Assembly: GCA_016792845.1 (NCBI GenBank)
Contig: JAEUKH010000020.1
Coordinates: forward strand, 62,001 to 126,000
Reading direction: 5' to 3'
DNA: 64,000 bases
From: Myxococcales bacterium
GTDB lineage: Bacteria; Myxococcota_A; Polyangia; Polyangiales; Ga0077539
Of this stretch, positions 1 to 12,077 are shown one piece after another. Below the pieces are notes generated by a model. That model was not told the origin of the DNA and ran no database searches. It saw only the letters and a list, made by a program, of their open reading frames with translations. Position 1 is the stretch's first letter, and every line of letters starts with the position of its first letter. The position numbers and the translations under genes are program-made.

Positions 1-1
1 G

Positions 2-853
2 GTCAGGCGCGGAGAGCCGCTCGCGCGTCTTGTGCCGTTCGCTCCGGTCGATCGTGACCTTCGCGCGCAGGCCGATCAACAGGTCGCGTCGGCGGCGGCG
101 CGGCTCACGGCCGCCGAGGCCCGCGCGACCCGAGCCGGGCAGCTGGCCCAAGCCCGCGCAGGCTCGGTCAGGGCCGCCGAGGAGGCGACCGCGGATCGTG
201 AAGTGGCCCGCGCGGCCCTCGCGGCGGCCCGGGCGCGACGTGCGCGGATCGGCGCGTCTCCGTTGGAGTCAGACGTGGCGCTCACGTTGCGCGCGCCGCA
301 CGACGGCGTGCTGCGGCAGGTGCTCGTCGCCGAGGGGCAGACGGTGCCCGCGGGGGCGCCGCTGGTCGAGCTCACGGCGGTCGCGACGTTGTGGGTGCGC
401 GCGGCGGTGTACACGGGCGATCTCGCCGCGGTCGACCGCGCGGCCGAGGCGTCGATTCGCTCGCTCTCCGGCGCCGAGCGATCGGTGCGCGTCGGCGCCG
501 TCGTCGACGGGCCCCCCACGACCGACCCCGCGGCCCTCACGAGCGACGTGTACTACGCCCTCACGAACGACGACGGCGTGTGGCGCCCGGGCGAGCGGGT
601 GTCGGTGTCGCTGCCGCTCCGCGAGGCGCGTGCGACGACGGCGGTGCCATGGTCGGCGGTGGTCTTCGATTTCGACGGCGGGGCGTGGGTCTACGCCGCG
701 ACCGCCGCGCACACCTTCGTGCGCCAGCGGGTGGCCGTGGGCTTTGTCTCGGGCGCCTTCGCGGCGCTCACCCGGGGCCCGTCAGAGGGCACCGCGGTCG
801 TCACGGTGGGCGCGGCCGAGCTCTTCGGCACCGAGTTCGGGGCGGGGCACTGA
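2..853 (+). CDS. RND efflux periplasmic adaptor (HlyD/CusB-like), 5' end outside window
   Basis: This is the membrane-fusion subunit that would link the inner-membrane RND pump encoded next to an outer-membrane channel. The frame is open from the first base of the window, so the true start lies upstream. The visible part begins in a lipoyl/barrel-sandwich segment (GEPLARLV), runs through an Ala/Arg-rich alpha-helical hairpin, and returns to the second lipoyl half ([14 protein letters not shown], then [13 protein letters not shown]). Beta-barrel and membrane-proximal domains follow. The stop lies 2 bases before the pump ATG, so both genes are clearly co-transcribed. The metal specificity cannot be read from this fragment. 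The family call is firm. Confidence 0.85.
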   Translation, partial: VRRGEPLARLVPFAPVDRDLRAQADQQVASAAARLTAAEARATRAGQLAQARAGSVRAAEEATADREVARAALAAARARRARIGASPLESDVALTLRAPHDGVLRQVLVAEGQTVPAGAPLVELTAVATLWVRAAVYTGDLAAVDRAAEASIRSLSGAERSVRVGAVVDGPPTTDPAALTSDVYYALTNDDGVWRPGERVSVSLPLREARATTAVPWSAVVFDFDGGAWVYAATAAHTFVRQRVAVGFVSGAFAALTRGPSEGTAVVTVGAAELFGTEFGAGH

Positions 854-855
854 CC

Positions 856-3936
<3,081 letters not shown>

Positions 3937-3947
3937 CCCGACCGGCG

Positions 3948-4607
3948 ATGCGCGTACTCGTCATCGAAGACAACCTCGAAACCCGCGAGCTCGTCGCGCG
4001 CGCCCTCGCGCGTGACGGCCAGGAGGTCACCGGCGCGGCCGACGCCGACGAGGCGCTCGCCGTGATCGACCAGGTCGACCCCGAAGTGATCGTGCTCGAT
4101 CTCGGATTGCCCGGCACCTCGGGCCTCGCGCTCTGCGAGGCCTTGCGGCGGCGCGGCCATGAGACGCCGCTCCTCGTTCTGACGGCCCAGGGCGCGGTGT
4201 CGTGCAGGGTCGCGTGCCTCGACGCGGGCGCCGATGATTTTCTCGCGAAGCCCTTCGCCATTGCGGAATTGCGCGCGAGGGTGCGCGCGCTCGGGCGTCG
4301 CCGCGCGCTGCCGAAGGTGACGGTCTACAAGACCGCCGAGCTCGTCGTCGACGTCACCGCGCGGAGGGCGACGCGCCACGACAGCGTCGTGCCCCTGACC
4401 GCGCGCGAGTGGTCGGTGATCGAACGCTTCGTGGCCGCTCGCGGGCGCGTCGTGACCCGCGGCGAGATCTTGGAGGCCGTCTGGGGCGACGACTCCGAGG
4501 CCGCGAGCGCGAGCCTCGACGTCATCATCGCGCGCATCCGTCGAAAGCTGGGAGAGGGCTTCGTGCGTACGGCCCGCGGCGCCGGTTACATCGTCGGAGA
4601 CGGCTGA
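3948..4607 (+). CDS. OmpR-family response regulator
   Basis: This is a DNA-binding response regulator with an N-terminal receiver domain and a C-terminal winged helix. The start MRVLVIEDN has the acidic pocket pair, D51 (VIVLDLGLPG) is the expected phosphoacceptor, and the K of LAKPF completes the receiver. The winged-helix part includes LTAREWSVIE and the final ARGAGYIV. A GTG at 3933 overlapping the pump stop is an alternative start that adds five residues. The ATG at 3948 gives the canonical receiver N-terminus. It overlaps the kinase start by one base, so it forms an operon with the pump and kinase, and the likely job is metal- or stress-dependent control of the efflux genes (inference). 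Confidence 0.9.
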   Translation: MRVLVIEDNLETRELVARALARDGQEVTGAADADEALAVIDQVDPEVIVLDLGLPGTSGLALCEALRRRGHETPLLVLTAQGAVSCRVACLDAGADDFLAKPFAIAELRARVRALGRRRALPKVTVYKTAELVVDVTARRATRHDSVVPLTAREWSVIERFVAARGRVVTRGEILEAVWGDDSEAASASLDVIIARIRRKLGEGFVRTARGAGYIVGDG

Positions 4608-5950
4608 TGGCGCGCACCTTCGCCGCTCGGGTCGCCCGCGCGACGGTGCTGGCGGCCACCGTCTCAGCGGCCTTCACCGCGACGGTGTCGGGTGCGCTCT
4701 CGGCCCGAGGGGCGCTGCAACGCGAAGACGCGCGGCTCGGCGCCGCGGCCGACACGCTCATCCGCGAGCTCGGCGCTGACCCCCGGCAGGCCGCCCACGA
4801 AGCCGACGAAGAGGCCGTCGAGGTGGCCCCCGCGGGTCTGAAAATCGCCTTGTGGGAGGGCGGTCGACGCCAAGGCGGCGCGCGCGAGTTGCCTCCGCCC
4901 TCGGGTCCGGGGTGCGTCAGCGTCTCGTTCGACGGCGCGCGGTGGCGACGCTGCGCCCTTCGCTACGGCGCCCGCGTGGTCGTCGTCGCGAGCCCGCTGG
5001 CGCCCCTCGAACAGGCCCGCCGCGCGGGCGTGTTGGCCTCGCTCGCTGCGGTGGCGGCCGCGGCCCTCGTCGCGCTCGCGGTAGGGCGCCGCGCCTCGGC
5101 CCACATCGTCGCGCCGCTCGAAGGGCTCCGCGGCGCCGTCGCGGGCGTTCGAGCCGACGCGCCTGACCCGCAAGTTCTCGGCGCTCCGGTCGGGTACGAC
5201 GAGGTCGACGCGCTCCGGTCGGCGCTGGCCTCGCTCTTGACCGAGCACGCCGAGGCCCTCGCGCGGTCGCGACGCTTCGCGGCCGACGCCGCCCACGAGC
5301 TCCGTACGCCCCTCACCATCGCCCAGGGAGAGCTCGAGCTCTTGCTCGAAGGTGCGGGTCTCTCGCCCGCCGTTGACGCCTCGCTTGGGCGCGTTCAGCG
5401 AACCTTGAAGGGCCTCACGGCGCTGGCCGAGCGGCTCTTGATCCTGGCCGCTCCGCTCGACCGGTCAGGCGTGTGCGTCGAGGCGGTGTCGCTCGCCGAG
5501 GTCGTCGCGTCGTCACGGGCGTCGCTTGCGGCCGCGAATCGCGCGCGGGTGCACGTCGTCGCAGATGAAGACGCGCTGGTGCGCGGCGACGCGATGCTCC
5601 TGAAGACGCTCGTCGACAACGCGCTCGACAACGCGCTGAAGTTCGCGCCCGAGGGGCTCGTGCGTGTTCGGGTCGATGCGGCGCGCGGCGCGGTGGTGTT
5701 GCGAGTCTCAGACGAGGGCGTCGGCCTCGGGGCGGCCGAGCGCGTCCGGGTGTTTGAGCCCTTCTATCGCACCGCGGCGGCCCGTGCGGGCAGCGCGCGG
5801 GGTCACGGTGTGGGCCTTGCGCTCATCGCCCACGTCGCGCGGGCACACGGCGGCGCGGTGTGCTTCGAAGACGTCGCGAAGGGCGCCTCGCTCTGCGTCA
5901 CGCTGCCGGTGTGGCGAGACGCCGAAGGGCGCCCGTCGGCGGGGCCGTGA
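4607..5950 (+). CDS. Membrane sensor histidine kinase (partner of the upstream OmpR regulator)
   Basis: A 447-residue sensor kinase. It has one N-terminal membrane helix (about residues 10-33), a short extracytoplasmic loop of roughly 105 residues, and a second helix (about 140-160). A HAMP-like linker follows, then the HisKA box AHELRTPLT with phosphoacceptor H230, then HATPase_c with an N-box (DNALDNALKF) and G-boxes (DEGVGLG, GHGVGLAL). The ATG overlaps the regulator stop. The arrangement pump-regulator-kinase resembles cus/czc-type metal-responsive loci. The small periplasmic loop shows no obvious His/Met/Cys metal cluster, so the ligand is unknown. Confidence 0.88.
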   Translation: MARTFAARVARATVLAATVSAAFTATVSGALSARGALQREDARLGAAADTLIRELGADPRQAAHEADEEAVEVAPAGLKIALWEGGRRQGGARELPPPSGPGCVSVSFDGARWRRCALRYGARVVVVASPLAPLEQARRAGVLASLAAVAAAALVALAVGRRASAHIVAPLEGLRGAVAGVRADAPDPQVLGAPVGYDEVDALRSALASLLTEHAEALARSRRFAADAAHELRTPLTIAQGELELLLEGAGLSPAVDASLGRVQRTLKGLTALAERLLILAAPLDRSGVCVEAVSLAEVVASSRASLAAANRARVHVVADEDALVRGDAMLLKTLVDNALDNALKFAPEGLVRVRVDAARGAVVLRVSDEGVGLGAAERVRVFEPFYRTAAARAGSARGHGVGLALIAHVARAHGGAVCFEDVAKGASLCVTLPVWRDAEGRPSAGP

Positions 5951-6126
5951 CGGGGGTAGGCTGCGATGGGTTGCGCTTCGATGGGTTGCCTGGCGAGGTG
6001 GCGGGCGTTCTGTGTGACGGCGCCGCGCGATGACGGGGGAGTTCGAGCGCTGCGCGTTCGCAACGAAGCCCGCGCACGCGCCGTACGCGCCGTGCGACCG
6101 CCTCGGGCTCGGCTCGCCCGCTGACG

Positions 6127-7512
6127 CTACGCTTGGGGGCGGGGTGCGCGCGCCGGGGCGCGGCCGTACTCGTGCAGACGGTACTGAATCGTGCGGATCG
6201 AGAGGTCGAGCATCTCGGCCGCGCGGGCCGTCGAGCCGCCCACCGCGTCGAGCGTCGCCTCGATGGCGTAGCGCTCGATCTCGGCCATCGTCGACCCGGG
6301 GATCTGCACCCCCGTGCGGCCTGCCGTGGCGACCTCAAGCGGCAGGTCGTCTTCGGTGAGCTGACCGCCTTCGGTGAGAACCACGGCCCGCTCGATGGCG
6401 TTCTCGAGCTCGCGCACGTTGCCGGGCCAGCGGTGCGCGAGGAGCCTTGCCGCGGCCCCGTCGCTCAGACCCGTGACGGGCTTGTGGTTGTCGCGCGAGA
6501 AGCGCGTCAGAAAGTGCTGCGCCAACGTGAGGATGTCTTGCCCCCGCGTGCGGAGCGGCGGCATCTCGATGTGGACGACGTTCAAGCGGTAGTACAAATC
6601 TTCGCGAAAGCGCTTCTCTTCGACCTCGTGCGGCAAGTCGCGGTTGGTCGCCGCGATGAGCCGCACGTCAACCTTGATGGGCGCGTCACCGCCGACGCGC
6701 TCGAAGGTGCGCTCTTGCAACACCCGCAAGAGCTTGAGCTGAATCGACGGCGGGATCTCGCCGATCTCGTCGAGAAAGAGCGTGCCCCCGTGGGCCTGCT
6801 CGAAGCGACCGATGCGCCGCCGGTCAGCGCCCGTGAAGCTGCCGCGCTCGTGCCCGAAGAGCTCGCTCTCAAGGAGGCTCTCGGCCAGCGAGGCGCAGTT
6901 GAGGGTGACAAACGGCCGGCTCGCCCGCGGCCCCTTGGCGTGAATGGCCCGGGCCAGCTCGCCCTTGCCCGTGCCGCTCTCGCCTGTGATCAGCACCGAG
7001 GCCCGCGCCGGCGCGATCTGCATCGCCGTCTTGTAGAGCTTCTGCATCGCCGGCGACGAGCCGAGGAGGCCCTCAAGCCCCCCGCGGTCGCGGTCGTTGA
7101 GCTGCTGGCGGAGCTGCTCGGCCTCGACCCTGAGGTCGCGACGCTCAAGAGAGCGCTCGATGGCGAGCTGGAGCTCGTCGAAATCGACGGGCTTGACGAG
7201 GTAATGCTCCGCCCCGGCGCGCATCGCCGTCACCGCCGACGAGACGTCGCCGAAGGCGGTCACCACGATCACCGGGAGGCCCGGAAAGCGCTCGCGGATG
7301 TGCGCAAGGAGGGCCATCCCGTCGACCCGCGGCATCTTGAGGTCGGTGACCACCACGTCGGCGGCGTGCTCGTCGAGGGCCCGCATCGCGGTGTCGCCGT
7401 CGTCGGCCACCTCGACCTGGTAGCCCTCAAGCTTGAGGAGTTTCTCCATCCCGCGGCGCGCGACGTCTTCGTCGTCGACCACCAACACGCGGGCCTTGTT
7501 CGTCTGGCTCAT
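6127..7512 (-). CDS. NtrC-family sigma54-dependent response regulator
   Basis: A 461-residue activator with receiver, AAA+ and Fis-type HTH domains in order. D57 ([11 protein letters not shown]) is the phosphoacceptor. Walker A is [12 protein letters not shown] at about 177-188, and the sigma54-contact loop reads GSFTGA at 224-229, a one-residue variant of GAFTGA. Walker B is [12 protein letters not shown]. The C-terminus has a Fis-like helix-turn-helix ([20 protein letters not shown]). It begins 19 bases after the globin-coupled kinase and is the last gene of the cbb3 oxidase operon. It therefore probably receives phosphate from that kinase and activates a sigma54 promoter, most simply the one in front of ccoI. 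Confidence 0.93.
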   Translation of the reverse strand: MSQTNKARVLVVDDEDVARRGMEKLLKLEGYQVEVADDGDTAMRALDEHAADVVVTDLKMPRVDGMALLAHIRERFPGLPVIVVTAFGDVSSAVTAMRAGAEHYLVKPVDFDELQLAIERSLERRDLRVEAEQLRQQLNDRDRGGLEGLLGSSPAMQKLYKTAMQIAPARASVLITGESGTGKGELARAIHAKGPRASRPFVTLNCASLAESLLESELFGHERGSFTGADRRRIGRFEQAHGGTLFLDEIGEIPPSIQLKLLRVLQERTFERVGGDAPIKVDVRLIAATNRDLPHEVEEKRFREDLYYRLNVVHIEMPPLRTRGQDILTLAQHFLTRFSRDNHKPVTGLSDGAAARLLAHRWPGNVRELENAIERAVVLTEGGQLTEDDLPLEVATAGRTGVQIPGSTMAEIERYAIEATLDAVGGSTARAAEMLDLSIRTIQYRLHEYGRAPARAPRPQA

Positions 7513-7531
7513 GGCGCGTCTCCGAATGCGA

Positions 7532-9133
7532 TCATCGCTCCTTCGGGAGCGTTACGCGAAACACCGTCTTGCCCGGGGCGCTGTCAAACTGAATCTGCCC
7601 CCCGTGGTCGCTCACGAGGCGGTGAACGATGGCGAGCCCGAGCCCGGTGCCGTTGGCCTTGGTTGAATAAAATGCATCAAAAATGGGCGCGTCGGGGTTG
7701 GGCATCCCGGGCCCGGCGTCTTCGACCTCGACGAGCACCTCGCGGGGCCGGTGCCGCAAGCGCACCACCACCTTGCCGCCGCCCACCATCGCGACCGCGT
7801 CGATGGCGTTGCGCACGAGGTTCATCACGAACTGCTCGACCTTGGCGCCGTCGCAGTGGAGGGTGAAGGGGTCTCCCTCGGGCGCGTCGAGGCTCACCGC
7901 GGCCTGGGCGCGGCCCGCGTCGGGGGCCACCATCGCGAGGGTGCGCTCGACCACCGCGCGCAGGCTCGTGGTGTTGAACACCGGCGGCGCGGGGCGCGCG
8001 AACACGAGGAAGTCACGCACCAGCGCCGAGAGCCGCTGGATCTCGGCCGCGATCACATGGGCCGCTTCGAGTGCGTCGCCGTCGTCGTTGCCGCGGCTCC
8101 GCTTGAGCGCTCGTTCGAGATAGGTGACATGCAAGAGCGCGCCGTTGAGCGGGTTGCGGATCTCATGGGCGAGGCCCGCCGCGAGGGTGCCCACCGCCGC
8201 GAGGCGCTCGCTCTGCCGCGTGCGCTCGGCCAGGGCGCGGGCCTCGGTGACGTCGCTCCCGATGGCGAAGAGCACCATCTCTTCGTCGATGGTGGCCGGG
8301 AGCGAGCCGAGCTGCCACGCGATGTGCCGGGTCTTGCCCGCGCGGGTGCAGAGCGGGAGCTCGGCGCCCTCCATCGGGTCGCGCTCACCTCGGGCCGCCC
8401 GGCGCAGCGATTCGCCTTCGGTCTCGCGTACGCCTTCGGGCAGAAAGAGCGTCACGAAATCGCGCCCGAGCACCTCGTCGCGGGCGTAGCCCGTGACCGC
8501 CTCGGCCTCTTGGTTGAACAGCAGAATCCGCGACGCTCGGTCGAGCCCCACCACCAGGACGTGGGCGCACTGGATCGCCGTGGCGTAGCGCCGCTCGGTG
8601 CGCGCGAGGGCCCGCTCGAGCTCCTGCCGTTCGAGCCGCTCGATGCGCTGGAGCCGCGCGACGAAGTCTTCGCGGAAGGTCTCGTTCATGATCGCGAGCT
8701 CGAGGTCGAGGATGCGCCCGAGGGCCTCGCGGATCGGCAACGCCTCGTCGCGCGGCAGCGTGTCGGCGATGGCGTAGAGCCCCCCGCGGATCACCGCCAT
8801 GGCGCTGTACGTGTACCGCTGCGGCAGCCCCACCCGCACATGCATCTGGCCGATCTTCGCCCGCTCTTCGAAGTACGCCTCGTCGTGCGGGCCCGTCATC
8901 AAGCGCCCGAGCCACCGCACGAGGGTGCGCTGGAGCCGCTCGATCTGGGCCTCGCTCGTGAACACGTTGTGCGCGTCTTCGTGCTCGCGGATGCGCTCGT
9001 AGAAGGTCAGGGCGATGCGCTCGAAGTGAGGCTCCGCGAGCGGGTGAAACCGTAAGAGCGCCGCGGCGTCGGCCTCGCCGAAGCGAACGTAACGCTTCAG
9101 CTCGCTGAAGAAGGTCTCGGCCCCGTGCGACAT
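7532..9133 (-). CDS. Globin-coupled oxygen-sensor histidine kinase (protoglobin-PAS-HisKA-HATPase)
   Basis: A 533-residue soluble kinase. Residues about 1-165 form a protoglobin/globin-coupled-sensor domain: the B-helix Tyr is Y45 (LTFYERI), and the proximal haem His is H98 in [14 protein letters not shown], the hallmark motif of HemAT-like sensors. A PAS domain follows (about 180-300: [24 protein letters not shown]). The HisKA box [11 protein letters not shown] has H323, and HATPase_c has DAGPGM and [10 protein letters not shown] chose the ATG 13 bases after the SafE-like gene; a GTG 54 bases upstream would overlap that gene. Its place inside the cbb3 operon makes oxygen (or NO/CO) sensing for respiratory control the natural role. 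Haem binding is inferred from the motif. Confidence 0.9.
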   Translation of the reverse strand: MSHGAETFFSELKRYVRFGEADAAALLRFHPLAEPHFERIALTFYERIREHEDAHNVFTSEAQIERLQRTLVRWLGRLMTGPHDEAYFEERAKIGQMHVRVGLPQRYTYSAMAVIRGGLYAIADTLPRDEALPIREALGRILDLELAIMNETFREDFVARLQRIERLERQELERALARTERRYATAIQCAHVLVVGLDRASRILLFNQEAEAVTGYARDEVLGRDFVTLFLPEGVRETEGESLRRAARGERDPMEGAELPLCTRAGKTRHIAWQLGSLPATIDEEMVLFAIGSDVTEARALAERTRQSERLAAVGTLAAGLAHEIRNPLNGALLHVTYLERALKRSRGNDDGDALEAAHVIAAEIQRLSALVRDFLVFARPAPPVFNTTSLRAVVERTLAMVAPDAGRAQAAVSLDAPEGDPFTLHCDGAKVEQFVMNLVRNAIDAVAMVGGGKVVVRLRHRPREVLVEVEDAGPGMPNPDAPIFDAFYSTKANGTGLGLAIVHRLVSDHGGQIQFDSAPGKTVFRVTLPKER

Positions 9134-9146
9134 CTCGTCAACCCTA

Positions 9147-9896
9147 TCAAATCGTGGGCGCGGCGTTGAGGTTTCTTGGGCATCCACAGGGGCTCCGATC
9201 GGCCGGTGGGTGGGTCAGCGACCAGGCCAGGGCTCCGGCGTTGGCGAGGCCGATGGCGAGTACGAGGGCCCCCGCGGCGCGCCGCCACGACGCCGTCGCG
9301 AGCCTCCGCCGCAGCACGTCGGCGAAGAGCGACACCGTGAGCATCGAGGGCAGGGTGCCGAGCCCGAAGACCAGCATGGTGAGCGCCCCGGTCGAGGGCG
9401 TCGGGGCGGTCAGGCTCGCCGCCAGGGCCGCGTAGATCATCCCGCAGGGCATCAGCGCCCAGAGGAGCCCCAGGGCGAATCGGTGCAACGGCGTTTCACC
9501 GCGGATGAAACGTTGCGCCGCCGGGGCCACCCGGCTCCAGAGCGGGCGGCCGAGCGCTTCGAGGCGCCGCGGCAGCCCCGAGAGGCCCGCGAGCTGGAGC
9601 CCCACGAGCACCATCGAGAGGGCGCCGATGGCCTTGAGAATCCAGGGTGCTTGCGAGATCGGGAGGGCGCCGCCGAGGGTCGCCGCGAGGGCCCCGAGGA
9701 GGGCGTAGGCCGAGAGCCGACCGGCGTGAAAGGCGAGGGCCCTTGGGAGGGGATGCGGGCGTTTCAGTTTTAGTTTCACCAGGGGTGAAACGCCGAGCGC
9801 TCCGACGATGCCGCCGCACATGGCGACGCAGTGCCCGCTGCCCATGAGGCCGAGGGTGAGGCTGCCCGCGAGGGTGAGGGCGGTGAGGTCGTTCAC
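9147..9896 (-). CDS. SafE/UreH-like membrane protein of the cco cluster
   Basis: A 249-residue polytopic membrane protein of the COG2836 type (sulfite exporter TauE/SafE or DsbD-like transmembrane family), often found beside ccoGHIS genes. The N-terminus LGLMGSGHCVAMCGGIVGAL carries the conserved Gly-His-Cys..Met-Cys-Gly motif, and ALMPCGMIYAAL forms the second conserved Cys/Met helix. About six hydrophobic segments are visible. The paired Cys and Met residues suggest copper or thiol handling during oxidase assembly, which is not proven. The GTG start overlaps the ccoG stop by four bases (GTGA), so it is translationally coupled in the oxidase operon. Confidence 0.8.
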   Translation of the reverse strand: MNDLTALTLAGSLTLGLMGSGHCVAMCGGIVGALGVSPLVKLKLKRPHPLPRALAFHAGRLSAYALLGALAATLGGALPISQAPWILKAIGALSMVLVGLQLAGLSGLPRRLEALGRPLWSRVAPAAQRFIRGETPLHRFALGLLWALMPCGMIYAALAASLTAPTPSTGALTMLVFGLGTLPSMLTVSLFADVLRRRLATASWRRAAGALVLAIGLANAGALAWSLTHPPADRSPCGCPRNLNAAPTI

Positions 9897-11308
9897 GGCG
9901 CGCCCTGGCTCGGCCCGAGGAAGGGGGCCCGCACGGTGCGCTGGTCGGTGTTCTCGAGCCCGCGGATGTGAATCGGCACCTCGAAGTCGTGCACAAAGCC
10001 CGCCCGCGGCGTCGAGAGGAACACCGGCGCGTTGAGGGTGCCGAGGGGGTCGAGGCTCACCTCGGCCAGGGGGATCACGGCGCTCACGCCCCGCGGGGTC
10101 TCGGCCGTGATGCGGTAGCGCACGCGCTCGTTGCGCTTGTTCACGATGTGCAGGGTGAAGGCGTTGCGCACGGCGCCCTCTTCGAGGGTGAAGGGCGCGC
10201 CGCGGAGCCTGATGAGGTTGGCCTCGAAGGGCTCGCTCGTGCGGAGCGCGAGGGTGAGGGCGATGAGCCCCGCGAGACCCAGCGCCGCGTAGAGGGCGAG
10301 GCGCGGGCGGAGCACCTTCCGGGGCTTGCCTTCGAGGCCGCGCAGCGAGTCGTACCGGATGAGCCCGCGGGGGCGGTGGAGCTTGTCCATCACCTCGTCG
10401 CAGGCGTCGATGCAGGCCGTGCAGCCGATGCAATCGAGCTGGAGCCCGTTGCGAATGTCGATGCCCGTGGGGCACACCACCACGCACCGTCGGCAGTCGA
10501 CGCAGTCGCCCTTCTTCTCGGTCTCGGCCTCGGCGCCGCGGGCGACCTTGCCGCGGGGCTCTCCGCGCAGGGCGTCGTAGCCGACCACCATCGAGTCGTC
10601 GTCGGTGAGCGCGGCCTGGAGCCGCCCGTAGGGGCACACCACGAGGCAGAGCTGCTCGCGAAAGTGCGCGAAATTAAAGTAGAGAAGGCCCGTCGCCACG
10701 AAGGTGAAGACGAAGACCTCGGGGTGCGCCGCGGGGGCCGCCCGCATCATCGCGTAGAGCGCCGGGAGCGACACAAAGTAGCTCACGAACACATGCGCGA
10801 GGAGGAAGGCGACCAAGAGGTAGAGCCCGTGGGTGAGGCCGCCGCGCACGACGCGGTCGACGCTCCAGGGGCCCGCGGCGCGGCGCAGTCGGGCCTCGCG
10901 GTTGCCGCCGATGAGGCGCTCGATGGGGCGAAAGATGCCGTCGAGGTACACCGTCTGCGGGCACGCCCAACCGCACCACACGCGCCCGAGGAGCGTCGTC
11001 AGCACCACCAGGCTGAAGCCCACCCCCGTGAGGAGGAAGAACATCAGCCACACGTCTTGCGCGTTGAAGGTCTGGCCGAACAGATAAAACGACCGCGCCG
11101 CGAGGTCGAGGAAGACCGCCGGGTGGCCCTTCACCTGCACCCACGGCAAGACCAGATAGACCGCCATCAGCAACACGAAGACCGCCTTGCGCGCCGTGTG
11201 GTAACGCCCTGAGACGTCGGCCTGCTGAAGGTCGATGCGTGACCCGTCAGATCGAAGCGAGCCGATGCCCTGATCGACCACCGGGAGCCGACGGCGGGGT
11301 GCGCTCAC
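9893..11308 (-). CDS. ccoG: CcoG/FixG/RdxA-type iron-sulfur membrane protein
   Basis: Accessory protein for cbb3 oxidase biogenesis, linked in other bacteria to reduction of Cu(II) for the CuB site. The N-terminal half is polytopic, with the WCGWACPQTVYLDG motif after the first helices. The C-terminal half has a 4Fe-4S ferredoxin part (CVDCRRCVVVCPTGIDIRNG then CIGCTACIDACDEVM), followed by the periplasmic Ig-like domain of the IGc_FixG type near the end. The length of 471 residues is normal. It starts with ATG overlapping the ccoP stop by four bases and its own stop overlaps the SafE-like start. Confidence 0.95.
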   Translation of the reverse strand: MSAPRRRLPVVDQGIGSLRSDGSRIDLQQADVSGRYHTARKAVFVLLMAVYLVLPWVQVKGHPAVFLDLAARSFYLFGQTFNAQDVWLMFFLLTGVGFSLVVLTTLLGRVWCGWACPQTVYLDGIFRPIERLIGGNREARLRRAAGPWSVDRVVRGGLTHGLYLLVAFLLAHVFVSYFVSLPALYAMMRAAPAAHPEVFVFTFVATGLLYFNFAHFREQLCLVVCPYGRLQAALTDDDSMVVGYDALRGEPRGKVARGAEAETEKKGDCVDCRRCVVVCPTGIDIRNGLQLDCIGCTACIDACDEVMDKLHRPRGLIRYDSLRGLEGKPRKVLRPRLALYAALGLAGLIALTLALRTSEPFEANLIRLRGAPFTLEEGAVRNAFTLHIVNKRNERVRYRITAETPRGVSAVIPLAEVSLDPLGTLNAPVFLSTPRAGFVHDFEVPIHIRGLENTDQRTVRAPFLGPSQGAP

Positions 11309-11877
11309 GGCGACACCGTGCCCTGCGGGGCCTTGCCGCCGGCCACGTTGGTGTTGCGCAGGGTGAGCACGTACGCCACCGCAGCGGTGACGCGCTCGGT
11401 GCCGAGCTGCGGGCCCCAGGCGGGCATGCCCCGGGCGACCACGCCGCTTGTCACCACGCGCAAGATGTCGGTGGGCGCGCCGCCGTTGATCCAGGCCGTG
11501 TCGGTGAGGTTCGGCCCGATGTTGCCGCCGCCGTTGGCCTGGTGACAGGCCGCGCAGGTCGAGACGAAGACCTCGCGCCCGCGGCGCACCGTGGCGTCGT
11601 CGCGCGAAAGGGCCAAGAGCGCCTCAGGGGTCACCGCGCCCATCGCGCGGATGCGCGCCGCCTCGGCCGCGTACACCGACTGCATCTCGGCGTGGTAGGC
11701 CTCTTGCGTCGTCGGCGCGGCGTGAAACACGTCGTAGACGAAGTAGTACCCGAGGGCGAACACCATCGTCGCGTAGAGGCAGAGGAGCCACCAGCGCGGC
11801 AGGTCGTTGTCGTACTCTTCGATGCCGTCGTACGAGTGCACGACGCGGTCGACGTTGGGCTGCTTCTCGCCTGACAT
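11305..11877 (-). CDS. ccoP: cbb3 oxidase subunit III with a single haem c (CcoP)
   Basis: Membrane-anchored cytochrome c subunit that passes electrons into the oxidase. It has a CcoP/FixP N-terminal segment with one membrane helix (about residues 30-50), then one class I cytochrome c domain with haem motif CAACH (C108, C111, H112) and a probable axial Met in GMPAWG. Classical CcoP has two cytochrome c domains and about 300 residues. This one has 190 and a single haem, as in the short CcoP forms of some phyla. The ATG overlaps the ccoQ stop by one base; a GTG three bases upstream is equally placed. The stop overlaps ccoG. Confidence 0.93.
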   Translation of the reverse strand: MSGEKQPNVDRVVHSYDGIEEYDNDLPRWWLLCLYATMVFALGYYFVYDVFHAAPTTQEAYHAEMQSVYAAEAARIRAMGAVTPEALLALSRDDATVRRGREVFVSTCAACHQANGGGNIGPNLTDTAWINGGAPTDILRVVTSGVVARGMPAWGPQLGTERVTAAVAYVLTLRNTNVAGGKAPQGTVSP

Positions 11878-12056
11878 CACAGCACCTCCGAGGGGCGGCG
11901 CTCGTCGTCGAGGGGCAGCGCGGCGCGGTCGTCGAAGCTGTCAGCGCGGCGGCCGAGGGTGCGCGCGACGATGAGCGAGAAGACCCCGAGAAAGAGCGCG
12001 AGGGCCAGGAGGGGGTACATGAGCAGCGGGCTGTGAGAGAAGAATTCGCGGTACAT
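11877..12056 (-). CDS. ccoQ: CcoQ-like small subunit of cbb3 oxidase
   Basis: A 59-residue protein lying between ccoNO and ccoP, exactly where ccoQ belongs. It starts MYREFFSHSP, has one hydrophobic helix (about residues 11-31, LLMYPLLALALFLGVFSLIV), then a charged tail rich in Asp and Arg, the standard CcoQ layout of a single helix and a short cytoplasmic tail. It starts 21 bases after the ccoNO stop and its TGA overlaps the ccoP start. Sequence identity among CcoQ proteins is low, so the call rests on position, size and topology. Confidence 0.85.
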   Translation of the reverse strand: MYREFFSHSPLLMYPLLALALFLGVFSLIVARTLGRRADSFDDRAALPLDDERRPSEVL

Positions 12057-12077
12057 GACGGCTGTTCCTCGTGGGCG